64,000 nt of DNA from Microbacterium sp. H1-D42 (GCF_022637555.1 NZ_CP093342.1:62001-126000), one strand, 5' to 3'. Shown: positions 15,807 to 27,080, counted from the first letter of the stretch. Numbers and translations are program-made. Notes: generated by a model from the letters alone, not told the origin.

Positions 15807-17321
15807 ATGACCTCACCCACTTCGCTGCGCGACGACTCCGAAGACGAGACGCCCGCCCGCGCACCGCTTCCGCCGCTGGCCACCGGCGCGACGACGACCG
15901 TCGACGCCGAACCGAAGAACGCGTTCGACCGCTACTTCGAGATCACCCGCCGCGGCTCGACCTTCGCGCGCGAGATTCGCGGAGGGATCGTCACGTTCGT
16001 GACGATGGCCTACATCGTCATCCTCAACCCCCTCATCCTCGGCGGCGTCGACGATGTCGCCGGCAACGCGCTCGACGGTGCGCAGATCGGTGCCGCGACC
16101 GGCCTCACCGCCGGCGTCATGACGATCCTGTTCGGCCTCTTCGCCCGCCTGCCCTTCGCGCTCGCCGCTGGGCTCGGCATCAACTCGTTCCTGGCCGTGT
16201 CTGTGGTGGGTCAGGTGACCTGGCCCGAAGCCATGGGTCTTGTCGTGATCAATGGACTGCTCATCGTGCTGTTCGGGGCCACGGGCATCCGCACCGCCAT
16301 CTTCAACGCCGTGCCCGCGCCGCTGAAGGCGGCGATCACAGTCGGCATCGGCCTGTTCATCGCCTTCATCGGATTCGTCGACTCGGGCTTCGTCACCCGC
16401 ACTCCGGGCGGCCCGCCCGTGCAGCTGGGCGATGCGGGATCCATCACCTCGATCCCGACGTTCATCTTCCTGATCGCCCTGGTGCTCATCGGCGTGCTCG
16501 TCGCGCGCCGGGTGCCTGGTGGCATCCTGATCGGCATCATCGCCAGCACGGTGCTCGCGATCATCGCGCAGTCGTTCCTCAAGCTCGGCCCGAGCTTCGA
16601 GGACCCCAAGGGGTGGCACATGACCATCCCCGAGCTGCCGACCTCGTTCGTCACGATCCCCGACTTCGGGCTGATCGGCCAGTTCGATCTGTTCGGCTCG
16701 TTCGGGCGGATCGGCGCGCTCGCCGCCACCATGCTCGTGTTCACCCTGGTCTTCTCGAACTTCTTCGACGCCATGGGCACGATGACCGGGCTCGCGAAGA
16801 ACGCCGGCCTCGCCTACAAGGACGGCACGTTCCCGCGGCTGCGTTCGGCCTTCGTGGTCGAGGGTCTCGGCGCTGTGGCAGGAGGTGCGACGTCGACTTC
16901 GTCGAACACGGTATTCGTCGACAGCGCCTCGGGAATCGGTGAAGGTGCCCGCACCGGATTCGCCTCGATCATCGTCGGCGCGCTCTTCCTGCTGTCGATG
17001 TTCTTCACGCCGCTGACGCTGACGGTGCCGATCGAGGTCGGATCTGCAGCGCTCGTCGTCGTGGGCGCGATGATGATGGGGCAGGTCAAGGACATCAAGT
17101 TCACCAACTTCGCTGTCGCCCTGCCGGCGTTCCTCACCATCGTCACGATGCCGCTGACCTACTCGATCGCCAACGGCATCGGCGTGGGCTTCATCGCCTG
17201 GACCGTGATCAACGCACTCTCCGGACGCGCCCGCAAGGTGCACTGGCTGATGTGGATCGTGTCGATCGGATTCCTGCTCTACTTCGTGCGCGGCCCCATC
17301 GAGCTGCTGCTCGCGGGCTGA
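15807..17321 (+). CDS. AzgA/PbuG-type purine permease (NCS2 family)
   Basis: 504 residues, about 12-14 transmembrane helices. Family signatures: FDRYFEITRRGSTFAREIRG then GIVTFVTMAYIVILNP at the N-terminus, ARLPFALAAGLGINSFLA, and TLVFSNFFDAMGTMTGLAK. The AzgA group imports hypoxanthine, guanine and adenine by proton symport. ATG at 15807 is used; the frame extends four codons upstream to a TTG. Same operon as guanine deaminase, so guanine uptake and deamination are coupled. Confidence 0.9.
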   Translation: MTSPTSLRDDSEDETPARAPLPPLATGATTTVDAEPKNAFDRYFEITRRGSTFAREIRGGIVTFVTMAYIVILNPLILGGVDDVAGNALDGAQIGAATGLTAGVMTILFGLFARLPFALAAGLGINSFLAVSVVGQVTWPEAMGLVVINGLLIVLFGATGIRTAIFNAVPAPLKAAITVGIGLFIAFIGFVDSGFVTRTPGGPPVQLGDAGSITSIPTFIFLIALVLIGVLVARRVPGGILIGIIASTVLAIIAQSFLKLGPSFEDPKGWHMTIPELPTSFVTIPDFGLIGQFDLFGSFGRIGALAATMLVFTLVFSNFFDAMGTMTGLAKNAGLAYKDGTFPRLRSAFVVEGLGAVAGGATSTSSNTVFVDSASGIGEGARTGFASIIVGALFLLSMFFTPLTLTVPIEVGSAALVVVGAMMMGQVKDIKFTNFAVALPAFLTIVTMPLTYSIANGIGVGFIAWTVINALSGRARKVHWLMWIVSIGFLLYFVRGPIELLLAG

Positions 17322-17332
17322 GCGTCACATAG

Positions 17333-17382
17333 AAGGAGGGTTTCCCGGGTTCGAAGGCTCTCGAACCCGGGAAACCCTCCTT
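17333..17382. terminator. Inverted-repeat family, copy B (bidirectional terminator)
   Basis: A perfect 22-bp stem (17333-17354 with 17361-17382) around loop AGGCTC, the best-paired member of the GGAAGGAGG family. It lies between the convergent permease and xdhC genes, so it may end transcription from both sides. Confidence 0.85.
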
Positions 17383-17453
17383 TGCTGTGGGTGCAGACGA
17401 GTGACTGGGGGCGCAGACGAGCGCAGGCGAGTAGCGGGGCTTGGACCCGTGAC

Positions 17454-18299
17454 TCAGGACTCGACAGCGACCGGTGCGGATTCCTCGATGAGCTGCAGGA
17501 TGCGGGCCGCGACGCTCACGGCGATGACGGCCGGCTGCTTGCCGGCGACCTCGGGGATGCCGATCGGCGTCGTGACGCGTGCCAGATCAGCATCCGACTG
17601 CCCCAGCTCGGTGAGCTTCTTGCGGAATCGCGCCCACTTCGACGCCGAGCCGATCAGCCCGATCGAGCCGATGCCATCAGTGCGCAGCGCCTGATCGACC
17701 ACTGCGAGGTCCTCGACATGATCGTGCGTCATCACCAGCACGTGAGCCCCGGCGGGCAGCGCGGCAAGCGCCGCCTCGGGCACGGGGGAGTGGCGCACGT
17801 GCACCCGCGCGACGGCATCACCGAGCACGCCGCCGGCACTGGGCAAGCCTGGCGGACCGACCCGCTCCGGCGCGAGCATCTCGGCCCTGGAGTCGACCAG
17901 GTGCAGCTCGATCTCGTGCCGTGCCAGGATGCGGGCCAGTTCCAGGCCGACGTGGCCGATCCCGAAGATCGCCACGGTGGGCACGACGCGCATCGGCTCG
18001 AGCATGATGGTGACCTCTCCTCCGCAGCACTGCACACCGTACTCGGTGGTCGCCTTGTCGCTGAGCGTGAGCGTGAGCAGCTGAGGCTCGGCAGCGCCGG
18101 ATGCCAGCATCGCCCGCGCCCGGTCGACTGCAGTGGCCTCGAGATTGCCGCCGCCGACCGTGCCGAACACGTCGTCAGGGGAGACCACCATCTTCGCGCC
18201 GCCGTTGCGGGGAGCGTGCCCTCGCACCATGGCCAGCGTCACGATGACAGCAGGCGTGCGCCTCGTGCGCAGTGCCTGCAGAGCATCCAGCCAGTCCAT
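17454..18299 (-). CDS. xdhC: Xanthine dehydrogenase accessory protein XdhC
   Basis: 281 residues. N-terminal XdhC/CoxI domain (MDWLDALQALRTRRTPAVIV, GTVGGGNLE, GVQCCGGEVTIMLEP) and a C-terminal Rossmann domain (AIFGIGHVGLELARIL, LIGSASKWARFRKKL, IGIPEVAGKQPAVIAVSVAA). XdhC binds molybdenum cofactor, helps its sulfuration and inserts it into the large subunit. Starts 10 bp after the XdhB stop, third gene of the operon. Confidence 0.93.
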   Translation of the reverse strand: MDWLDALQALRTRRTPAVIVTLAMVRGHAPRNGGAKMVVSPDDVFGTVGGGNLEATAVDRARAMLASGAAEPQLLTLTLSDKATTEYGVQCCGGEVTIMLEPMRVVPTVAIFGIGHVGLELARILARHEIELHLVDSRAEMLAPERVGPPGLPSAGGVLGDAVARVHVRHSPVPEAALAALPAGAHVLVMTHDHVEDLAVVDQALRTDGIGSIGLIGSASKWARFRKKLTELGQSDADLARVTTPIGIPEVAGKQPAVIAVSVAARILQLIEESAPVAVES

Positions 18300-18309
18300 G
18301 CGGGCGTCC

Positions 18310-20703
18310 TCAGGTCGTGGCGGCCAGTGAGCGATCCGCGAGGTCGACCGGGGAGCCCTCGTCATCAGCATCCGCCGTCGCCTGCTGCGCGGCGCGCACC
18401 GCCCAGAACACGGCCTCCGGCGTCGCCGGCGAACCGAGCTCGACAACGTGGCCCGCAGGGCCGAACTGCGCCACGGCTTCGCGCAGCGCCTCTCTGGCGC
18501 TGAACGCGAGCATGAACGGCGGCTCGCCCACGGCCTTCGAGCCGTATACGGCGCCGTCCTCACGGGCGTTCTGGAACAGCCGCACGTGGAACTCCGCCGG
18601 CATCTCCGAGAAGCTCGGCAGCTTGTACGTCGACGCCGACTGGGTCTGCAGGCGGCCGCGGTGCGGCCCGTCACTGGCATCCCACTTCAGCTCTTCCAGC
18701 GTCAGCCAGCCCACGCCCTGCACGTACGCGCCCTCGATCTGTCCGATGTCGAGCATCGGCGAGAGCGAGTCGCCCACGTCGTGCACGATGTCGACGCGGC
18801 GCACGGTGTACGCGCCGGTGAACTCGTCGACCTCCACCTCGCTGGCCGCACACCCGTACGAGAAGTACTTGAACGGTGAGCCCTGCATCACCTCTGGGTC
18901 CCAGTGCAGGCCCTCGGTGCGGTAATAGCCGGCGGCGAACAGCTGCACGCGCTGCAGGTACGCCGCCTCGGCGACCTCGGCGAACGTCAGCCGCTGTTCG
19001 GCGTTGCCGAGCCCTGTGACGTATCCGCCCTCGAAGCGCACGTCGCGCTCGTCGAGGCCGAGCATGCGCCCGGCGACAGCGGCCATGCGGTCGCGGATCT
19101 GCTCGCAGGCGTTCTTCACTGCACCGCCGTTGAGGTCGGATCCCGATGACGCCGCCGTCGCCGAGGTGTTCGGCACCTTGTCGGTGCGGGTGGGGGCGAG
19201 GCGCACCTGATGCAGCTCGAGGCCGAGGGCGGTGGCGGCGACCTGCAGCATCTTGGTGTGCAGGCCCTGGCCCATCTCGGTGCCGCCGTGGTTGACCAGC
19301 ACCGAGCCGTCCTTGTAGACGTGCACGAGCGCGCCGGCCTGGTTGAACGCGGCGAAGTTGAACGAGATGCCGAACTTGATCGGCGTCATCGCCAGCGCGC
19401 GCTTGAGGTGCGGGCTGCGCGCGTTGAACGCCGCGATCTCGGCACGACGCTGATCGATGTCGGCCTCGTCGCGCAGCTGGGTCCAGATGGTCGACAGGCG
19501 ATCGGCATCCTTGATGAGCTGCCCGTAGGGGGTCGACTGGCCGGGCTGGTAGAAGTTCTTCTCACGCAGCTGCATCGGGTCGATGCCGAGCGCCGGCGCC
19601 ACGCGCCCGAGGATGTCCTCGATGAGGAACACTCCCTGCGGCCCGCCGAATCCGCGGAAGGCGGTGTTCGACTGCTTGTTGTTCTTCGTGATGCGCCCCT
19701 GCGCGTGCACGTTGGGGATCCAGTAGGAGTTGTCGAGGTGGCACAGGGCCCGGCCGAGCACCGGCTCTGACAGATCGAGGCTCCACCCGCCGTCGCAGGT
19801 GAGCACGGCATCCAGCGCCTGGATCAGGCCGCTCTCGTCGAAGCCGACCTTCCAGGCGATGTGGAACGGGTGGCGCTTGCCGGTCATCGTGATGTCCTGT
19901 GTGCGGTTCAGTCGGACGCGCACCGGCCGGCCGGTCAACTTTGCGCCGAGGGCCGCGATCGCCGCGAAGCCGTGCGACTGCATCTCCTTGCCGCCGAACC
20001 CGCCGCCCATGCGCAGCGACTGCACTGTCACCTGGTTCGAGGGGATGTCGAGCACGTGCGCGACGATCTCCTGCGCCTCGGACGGATGCTGCGTCGAGCA
20101 CTGCACGAAGTACTGACCCTCCGAGTCGCGCAGCGCGAGCGACGCCTGCGTCTCGAGGTAGAAGTGCTCCTGCCCGCCGAATTCGCTGACGCCCTCGAAG
20201 ACGTGGGCGGAGGATGCCAGGGCGGATGCTGCGTCGCCGCGCTTCACGGTGCGGGCGATGCCCTGGAAGGACCCTGCGTCGATGGCCTCCTGCACGGTGA
20301 TCAGCGACGGCAGCGGCTCGTACTCGACGGCGACGCGCTCGGCGCCAAGCCTGGCCGCTTCCTGCGTCTCTCCGAGCACCCACACCAGGGCGTGCCCGTA
20401 GAACATCGCCTCTGAGGGGAACAGCGGCTCGTCGTGCTTGATGCCGGCGTCGTTGACACCGGGCACATCGGCGGCGGTGAGCACGCGCACGACGCCAGGA
20501 ACCTCGTAGGCGCCCGAGACGTCGATCGTCACGCGCGCGTGCGCGTTGGTGGACTGCACGGGCCACGCGGTGAGCACGCCGGCCGTGTGCGCGGCGAGGT
20601 CGTCGGTGTACATCGCCGCGCCCGTGACATGCAGGGCGGCGCTCTCGTGGACGGCGCGCCTGCCGACGACGGGGTTTGCGGGACGGTCGGCCAGAGCGCT
20701 CAT
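18310..20703 (-). CDS. xdhB: Xanthine dehydrogenase molybdopterin-binding subunit
   Basis: 797 residues, normal for the large subunit. N-terminal aldehyde-oxidase/xanthine-dehydrogenase domain (VGRRAVHESAALHVTGAAMY, TDDL), then Moco-binding segments: GGQEHFYLETQASLA, RMGGGFGGKE, NTAFRGFGGPQGVFLIEDIL, NHGGTEMGQGLHTKMLQVAA, SSGSDLNGGAV, and GEPPFMLAFSAREALREAVA holding the catalytic Glu region. Oxidises hypoxanthine and xanthine to urate with the FAD subunit. ATGA overlap with the upstream gene. The much longer open frame upstream of the ATG is antisense or alternative-frame reading of xdhA. Confidence 0.97.
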   Translation of the reverse strand: MSALADRPANPVVGRRAVHESAALHVTGAAMYTDDLAAHTAGVLTAWPVQSTNAHARVTIDVSGAYEVPGVVRVLTAADVPGVNDAGIKHDEPLFPSEAMFYGHALVWVLGETQEAARLGAERVAVEYEPLPSLITVQEAIDAGSFQGIARTVKRGDAASALASSAHVFEGVSEFGGQEHFYLETQASLALRDSEGQYFVQCSTQHPSEAQEIVAHVLDIPSNQVTVQSLRMGGGFGGKEMQSHGFAAIAALGAKLTGRPVRVRLNRTQDITMTGKRHPFHIAWKVGFDESGLIQALDAVLTCDGGWSLDLSEPVLGRALCHLDNSYWIPNVHAQGRITKNNKQSNTAFRGFGGPQGVFLIEDILGRVAPALGIDPMQLREKNFYQPGQSTPYGQLIKDADRLSTIWTQLRDEADIDQRRAEIAAFNARSPHLKRALAMTPIKFGISFNFAAFNQAGALVHVYKDGSVLVNHGGTEMGQGLHTKMLQVAATALGLELHQVRLAPTRTDKVPNTSATAASSGSDLNGGAVKNACEQIRDRMAAVAGRMLGLDERDVRFEGGYVTGLGNAEQRLTFAEVAEAAYLQRVQLFAAGYYRTEGLHWDPEVMQGSPFKYFSYGCAASEVEVDEFTGAYTVRRVDIVHDVGDSLSPMLDIGQIEGAYVQGVGWLTLEELKWDASDGPHRGRLQTQSASTYKLPSFSEMPAEFHVRLFQNAREDGAVYGSKAVGEPPFMLAFSAREALREAVAQFGPAGHVVELGSPATPEAVFWAVRAAQQATADADDEGSPVDLADRSLAATT

Positions 20704-22232
20704 ACGGGCACCTCCTTCGACTCGCTGCGGTCGGCATGCGGATGCCGTGTCGTGCTGTGGAGCTTCAGTAGCGCGGTGTTGAGCATGAGGGTGCGGTACT
20801 CGGCGCTCGCGCGGTGGTCGGACATCGGCGTGCCCTCGCTGCCGAGGATCTCGGAGGCCTGCTTGACGGTCTGGATGTTCCAGGGCCGGCCGATGAGCGC
20901 CTGTTCGGTGGCGTGCGCGCGCAGCGGAGTGGCGGCAACGCCCCCCAGGCCGATCTTCGCCGCGGTGACGACGTCGTCCTCGATGTCGAGGGCGAACGCG
21001 ACCGCGACGCTGGAGATGTCGTCGAAGCGGCGCTTGGCGATCTTGTGGAAGGCGGTGGTGCGGGCCAGCGGCAGCGGGATGCGCACGGCGCGGATGAGCT
21101 CGTCGGGGCGCCGCACCGTCTGGCGGTACCCGGTGAAGTACTCGGCGAGATCGACGTCGCGCTCGCCGTCGGCGGACGCCAGCACCAGGCGCGCCCCGAG
21201 GGCGAGCAGCGCCGGTGGCGTATCGCCGATGGGGGATCCGGTGCCGAGGTTGCCGCCGAACGTGCCGCGGTTGCGGATCAGCCGGGAGGCGAACTGCGGG
21301 AAGAGCTGAGCCAGCAGGGGCACGGTGCCGTTCAGTCGCTGCTCGACCTCGGAGAGCGACAGCGCCGCGCCGATCTCGACCATGTCGTCTGTGACGTCGA
21401 GGGTGCGCAGTTCGGGGAGCTGCTCGATCGCGATCACGAGCGACGCGCGACGCCCGCGGATGTTCACCTCGACGCCCCAGTCGGTGGAACCGGCGACCAG
21501 CAGTGCGTCGGGCTCGTCGCGCAGCATCCGCAGAGTCTCTGCGAGGGTGGCCGGGCGGATGAAGCGTCCGTCGTCGATGGTGACATCGGTGGCGACGGCG
21601 GGCGGGGCGGGGCGGTTCAGCCGCTGCTGCAGCGGATCGTCGTGTTCGGGGGCGCCGAGGGCGTAGGCGGCATCGCGGATCGGCCGATAGCCGGTGCACC
21701 GGCACAGGTTGCCGCTGAGAGCGTGCAGGTCGAAGCCGTTCGGTCCGTGCTCGGCCCCGTTCTCGGCACCGTGCTCGGCGCCTTGCGCCGGGCATCCGTC
21801 CTCGTGGTCGTCGCGCACTGCGGGCTCAGCGGGTTCGTCGGCCTGCGTGCGGCCGGGACGGTAGTACTCGCCGGCCATGCTGCAGGCGAAGCCGGGGGTG
21901 CAGTAGCCGCACTGCGACCCGCCTGCTTCGGCCAGCTTCTGCTGCACCGGGTGCAGTTCCTCGGGGCTGCCGAGTCCTTCGGAGGTCACGACCTCCTGCC
22001 CGACCAGGGCGTAGGCCGGCACCAGGCAGGCGTTCACGGGCGTCCAGGCCGTGCCGCCCTCGACGGTGGGTGTTGCGAGCAGCATCGCGCAGGCGCCGCA
22101 CTCGCCCTCGGCGCAGCCCTCCTTGCTTCCGGAGAGGCCGATGTCGCGCAGCCAATCGAGCGCGGTGGTGTGCGAGGCGGCTCCCGCGAGAGCGCGGGGC
22201 TCCCCGTTCACGGTGACGGCGATGTCAGGCAT
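20700..22232 (-). CDS. xdhA: Xanthine dehydrogenase FeS/FAD subunit (fused small plus medium)
   Basis: 510 residues. The N-terminal plant-type 2Fe-2S domain has GCAEGECGACAML, followed by QCGYCTPGF and NLCRCTGYRPI for the second cluster. The FAD domain has VAGSTDWGVEVN and NRGTFGGNLGTGSPIGDTPP. Between the two cysteine pairs of the second cluster domain is an unusual acidic insertion of about 45 residues (around 21725-21870) with repeated GAEHG/GAENG. GAGGAG 7-8 bases before the ATG. First gene of the xdhABC operon, with paired IclR-type operators 119-156 bp upstream. Confidence 0.96.
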   Translation of the reverse strand: MPDIAVTVNGEPRALAGAASHTTALDWLRDIGLSGSKEGCAEGECGACAMLLATPTVEGGTAWTPVNACLVPAYALVGQEVVTSEGLGSPEELHPVQQKLAEAGGSQCGYCTPGFACSMAGEYYRPGRTQADEPAEPAVRDDHEDGCPAQGAEHGAENGAEHGPNGFDLHALSGNLCRCTGYRPIRDAAYALGAPEHDDPLQQRLNRPAPPAVATDVTIDDGRFIRPATLAETLRMLRDEPDALLVAGSTDWGVEVNIRGRRASLVIAIEQLPELRTLDVTDDMVEIGAALSLSEVEQRLNGTVPLLAQLFPQFASRLIRNRGTFGGNLGTGSPIGDTPPALLALGARLVLASADGERDVDLAEYFTGYRQTVRRPDELIRAVRIPLPLARTTAFHKIAKRRFDDISSVAVAFALDIEDDVVTAAKIGLGGVAATPLRAHATEQALIGRPWNIQTVKQASEILGSEGTPMSDHRASAEYRTLMLNTALLKLHSTTRHPHADRSESKEVPV

Positions 22233-22350
22233 TGGACGTTCTCCTCAGATCCGGCGGCGGTGCTCGGGGCGGAAGCCGGATCTTTGGTGCGAGTCTAGGC
22301 TCCCGGGCGATTCACTGGGGTTTGAATATACGCTGGGATTCGATCATCCA

Positions 22351-22388
22351 CTTCCATGATTCGGAAACAGAATTCTGAACAATGGAAA
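22351..22388. promoter_or_regulatory. Paired IclR-type operators of the xdh operon
   Basis: CTTCCATGATTCGGAAA (22351-22367) and ATTCTGAACAATGGAAA (22372-22388) are 21 bp apart start to start, upstream of xdhA. Both keep the TTC/GGAAA half-sites. The iclR gene ends just to the right (22436), so only xdhA reads away from them. Confidence 0.75.
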
Positions 22389-22435
22389 GCGTAGGCGGAA
22401 CCTCGACCCGCGGTCAAGGGTCAGTAGGACTGTCG

Positions 22436-23191
22436 TCAGGCGGTGGCCGCGGTGGCCGCGATCTCGGCCACCGTCTCGCGCAGCACGGGAATGGCACGCT
22501 CGGCGAAACCGTCGCCGACCCGGGCGAGGGGGCCCGAGACCGATACGGCAGTGGCCACTGGCATGTTCGGCACCGCCATCGCATAGCAGCGCACCCCGAT
22601 CTCCTGCTCGCCGTCATCGATGGCATATCCGCGTTCGCGGGTGAGGGCGAGGTCGGCGATCAGGGCATCCACGGAATCGATCGAGTGCTCGGTGGCCTGC
22701 GGCAGACCGGTGCGGCCGACGATGTCGCGCACCGCGTCGTCGCTGAGCTGGGCGAGGATCGCCTTGCCCACGCCCGTACTGTGCAGGTACGAGCGGCGCC
22801 CGACCTCGGTGAACATCCGCATCGCGTGCGGCGACGGTGCCTGCGAGACGTAGATGACGCGGTCGCCGTCGATCGTCGCGAGGTTGGCGGTCTCGCCCAG
22901 CCGCTCGACCAGTCCCTTCAGCTGCGGCATCGCGATCTGGCCGAACTTCTTGTTCGCCACCTCGCCGAGGCGGACCAGCTGCGGGCCGAGCGCGTAGCGG
23001 CGGTTGGCGAGCTGGCGGGCATAGCCGAGTGAGACGAGGGTGCGCAGCAGGCGATGGATCGTCGGCAGGGGGAGGTCTGCGGCCGTGGACAGTTCACTGA
23101 GCGTGATGTCGCCGCCGGCGTCGGCGATCAGTTCGAGCAGATTGAACACCCGGGCGACGGACTTGACCCCGTCGGAAGCTCCAGCAGCCAT
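22436..23191 (-). CDS. IclR family regulator of purine/glyoxylate genes (AllR-like)
   Basis: 251 residues. The N-terminal winged helix (SVARVFNLLELIADAGGDIT, then LSELSTAADLPLPTIHRLLR) is followed by an effector domain (YLHSTGVGKAILAQLSDDAV, RERGYAIDDGEQEIGVRCYA). AllR regulators of this family sense glyoxylate or allantoin derivatives. The start at 23191 has GAGAGG 6 bases upstream; an ATG at 23224 would lie inside the putative operator at 23216. Divergent from malate synthase, in the middle of the catabolic genes, it is the obvious reader of the palindromes listed. Whether it represses or activates cannot be seen. Confidence 0.9.
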   Translation of the reverse strand: MAAGASDGVKSVARVFNLLELIADAGGDITLSELSTAADLPLPTIHRLLRTLVSLGYARQLANRRYALGPQLVRLGEVANKKFGQIAMPQLKGLVERLGETANLATIDGDRVIYVSQAPSPHAMRMFTEVGRRSYLHSTGVGKAILAQLSDDAVRDIVGRTGLPQATEHSIDSVDALIADLALTRERGYAIDDGEQEIGVRCYAMAVPNMPVATAVSVSGPLARVGDGFAERAIPVLRETVAEIAATAATA

Positions 23192-23215
23192 GGCACGCCT
23201 CTCGTCGACAGCAAC

Positions 23216-23232
23216 TATCCGCATGGCGGAAA
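23216..23232. promoter_or_regulatory. Single IclR-type operator before the iclR gene
   Basis: TATCCGCATGGCGGAAA overlaps the iclR leader and fits the 17-bp consensus well. No second site lies 21 bp away, unlike the other promoters. It suggests autoregulation. Confidence 0.6.
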
Positions 23233-23275
23233 CGATCTGTCGATCAGGCTATCCCATCGACAGGTTGCCCTTGAG

Positions 23276-23313
23276 ATTCCGTATTGTGGAGGTTAACATC
23301 CACAGTACGAACA
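23276..23313. promoter_or_regulatory. Paired IclR-type operators before malate synthase
   Basis: ATTCCGTATTGTGGAGG (23276-23292) and the weaker CATCCACAGTACGAACA (23297-23313), 21 bp apart start to start, lie 26-63 bp upstream of aceB. Confidence 0.65.
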
Positions 23314-23338
23314 TTCATCGCGAAGGAGCGACGGCTGC

Positions 23339-24960
<1,622 letters not shown>

Positions 24961-24964
<4 letters not shown>

Positions 24965-26238
24965 CCGGCGCACTCGGTCGCGGTGCACTCGGCCCCGCCG
25001 ACCTCGCGCGCATCGACGCCCACCTCGCCGCCACCGACGCGCTGCTCGAATCGGCGTACCCCGGTGACGACGGCACGCGCCAGCCGGTGCACACCGTGTA
25101 CGTTCCCGCCGATCGCTTCACCCCCGACCTGGCTGCGCAGTGGGGCGCCGATGCGCTCGCCGCGGGCGACGAGGCCGGCGGACTGGAGCGCCTCGCCGTA
25201 CAGGTCGGGATCGACGGGGCACTCGCCGGTCCGATCGCCCAGCGGGTCGCGGCCAAGCTCGCCGCCGAGCCGATCGAAGACCTGCGGCTCGATTTCGAGG
25301 ACGGGTACGGCGACCGCGGAGACGCGGAGGATGCTGATGCGCTCGCCGCTGCGCAGAAAGTCGCGGCCGCGGTCGCCGGTGGCACGGCGCCGCCGTTCAT
25401 CGGCATCCGATTCAAGTGCTTCGAGAAGCCGACCCGCGCGCGCGGACTGGGCACGCTCGACCTGTTCATCGGCGGACTGATCGAGGCCGGCGGGCTGCCG
25501 GACGGCCTCGTGCTGACACTGCCGAAGGTGACGACCGTCGCCCAGGTCGAGGCGATGGCGGATGCTGTCGCGACGATCGAGCGTGCGCATGGTCTGCCCG
25601 ATGGGCGCCTGCGCTTCGAGGTGCAGGTCGAGACGCCGCAGCTCGTGCTCGGCGCGGATGGGCGCTCGCCGCTGGCCCGTCTGCCGCTCGCCGCACCCGG
25701 CCGCATCTCGGGACTGCACTACGGCACCTACGACTACAGCGCGTCGCTCGGCATCGCCGCAGCGCAGCAGTCGATGGAGCACCCCGTCGCCGACCTCGCG
25801 AAGGAGGTCATGCAGCTCGCGGTGGCCGGCACTGGCATCCGACTCTCGGACGGCTCGACCAACATCCTGCCGCTGGGCGAGCGCACTGCTGAGGCCTGGG
25901 CGCTGCACGCGCGACTCGTGCGCCGCTCGCTCGAGCGCGGCTTCTACCAGGGCTGGGATCTGCACGCGCGACAGCTGCCGACCCGCTACCTCGCCACCTA
26001 CGCGTTCTACCGCGAGGGGTTCGACGAGGCCGCGACGCGACTGCGCGCGTACCTCTCGCAGACCCCCGGGGCCGTACTCGACGAACCCGCGACGGCTCGG
26101 GCACTGGCGTGGTTCGTACTGCGGGGCGTACAGTGCGGTGCCATCGGCGATGACGAGATCGCCGACCGCATCGGCATCGACGCCGCGGCACTCGCCGCGC
26201 TCGCGCACCCGAGGCTCGCCGCCGGGCCCCAGAACTGA
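24961..26238 (+). CDS. CitE-like (HpcH/HpaI aldolase superfamily) protein, DUF6986 type
   Basis: 425 residues. The central part has the TIM-barrel pattern of citrate-lyase beta/malyl-CoA enzymes: EDLRLDFEDGYGDRGDAEDA (metal Asp/Glu), FIGIRFKCFEKPTRARGLGT, LPKVTTVAQVEAMAD, RLRFEVQVETPQLVLG and SGLHYGTYDYSASLGIA. It matches what I remember of DUF6986, found beside malate synthase in actinobacterial allantoin loci; no reaction is established that I know of. GTG start within the aceB stop codon (4-bp overlap), then allE after 21 bp. Confidence 0.8.
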
Positions 26239-26259
26239 ATCGTCGACTTGAGGAGAGAC

Positions 26260-27072
26260 ATGGGCTACTACACCCCTGCCGGCGGTCTGCCGCCGCAAAG
26301 CGCGCTGCTCACCGACCGCGCCATCGTGAAAGAGGCGTACACCGTCATCCCGAAGGGTGTGCTGCGCGACATCGTCACCAGCAACCTGCCCGGCTTCACC
26401 CGCACCCGGTCGTGGATCATCGCTCGACCCATCGCGGGATTCGCCACGACCTTCTCGCAGCTCATCGTCGAGATCGCCCAGGGTGGGGGCGCGTCGACGC
26501 CGGAGCAGGAGGCGATGGTCGAAGGCGTGCTGTTCGTCACGTCAGGGGAGCTGACCGTGACCATCGCCGGCACGCAGCACCTGCTCGCAGCGGGCGGCTA
26601 CGCGTATCTCGCCCCTGGCGAGACCTGGTCGCTGGCGAATGACGGCGCCGAGTCGGTGAGCTTCCACTGGGTGCGCAAGGCATACGAGAAGGTGCCAGGC
26701 ATCGAGGCGCCGGCATCGTTCGTGACGAGCGACCAGGCCGTCGAGCCGCGCCCCATGCCCGACACCGATGGCGCGTGGGCGACCACCCGCTTCGTCGACC
26801 CTGACGACCTCGCCCACGACATGCACGTGAACATCGTCACCTTCCAGCCGGGAGGATCGATCCCGTTCGCCGAGACCCATGTGATGGAACACGGCCTGTT
26901 CGTGCTCGAGGGCAAGGCCGTGTACCGCCTCAACGACGACTGGGTCGAAGTCGAGGCCGGTGACTACATGTGGCTGCGCGCCTTCTGCCCGCAGGCCTGT
27001 TATGCCGGGGGGCCTGGACCGTTCCGCTACCTGCTCTACAAGGACGTCAACCGCCAGATCCGGCTGACCTGA
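26260..27072 (+). CDS. allE: (S)-ureidoglycine aminohydrolase
   Basis: 270 residues, two cupin domains (about 60-130 and 190-265). The N-terminus YYTPAGGLPPQ and GVLRDIVTSNLPGFTRTRSW are typical of AllE; the C-terminal cupin has SIPFAETHVMEHGLFVLEGK and AGDYMWLRAFCPQACYAGGP with the manganese ligands. It releases ammonia from ureidoglycine after allantoate amidohydrolase, which is not in this window. AGGAGAGAC precedes the ATG. Third gene of the aceB operon. Confidence 0.95.
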   Translation: MGYYTPAGGLPPQSALLTDRAIVKEAYTVIPKGVLRDIVTSNLPGFTRTRSWIIARPIAGFATTFSQLIVEIAQGGGASTPEQEAMVEGVLFVTSGELTVTIAGTQHLLAAGGYAYLAPGETWSLANDGAESVSFHWVRKAYEKVPGIEAPASFVTSDQAVEPRPMPDTDGAWATTRFVDPDDLAHDMHVNIVTFQPGGSIPFAETHVMEHGLFVLEGKAVYRLNDDWVEVEAGDYMWLRAFCPQACYAGGPGPFRYLLYKDVNRQIRLT

Positions 27073-27080
27073 CCGGGCGC

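Noticed and set aside
15813..17243. Minus-strand frame of 476 codons opposite the purine permease
   Set aside because: Composition is Arg/Glu/His/Asp-rich as in reverse reading of GC-rich membrane-protein codons; the plus strand clearly encodes an NCS2 permease.
18310..21795. A single 1161-residue xanthine dehydrogenase protein
   Set aside because: The upstream part is an alternative frame of xdhA. The XdhB start at 20703 overlaps the xdhA stop by ATGA, and the preceding codons show no coding bias.
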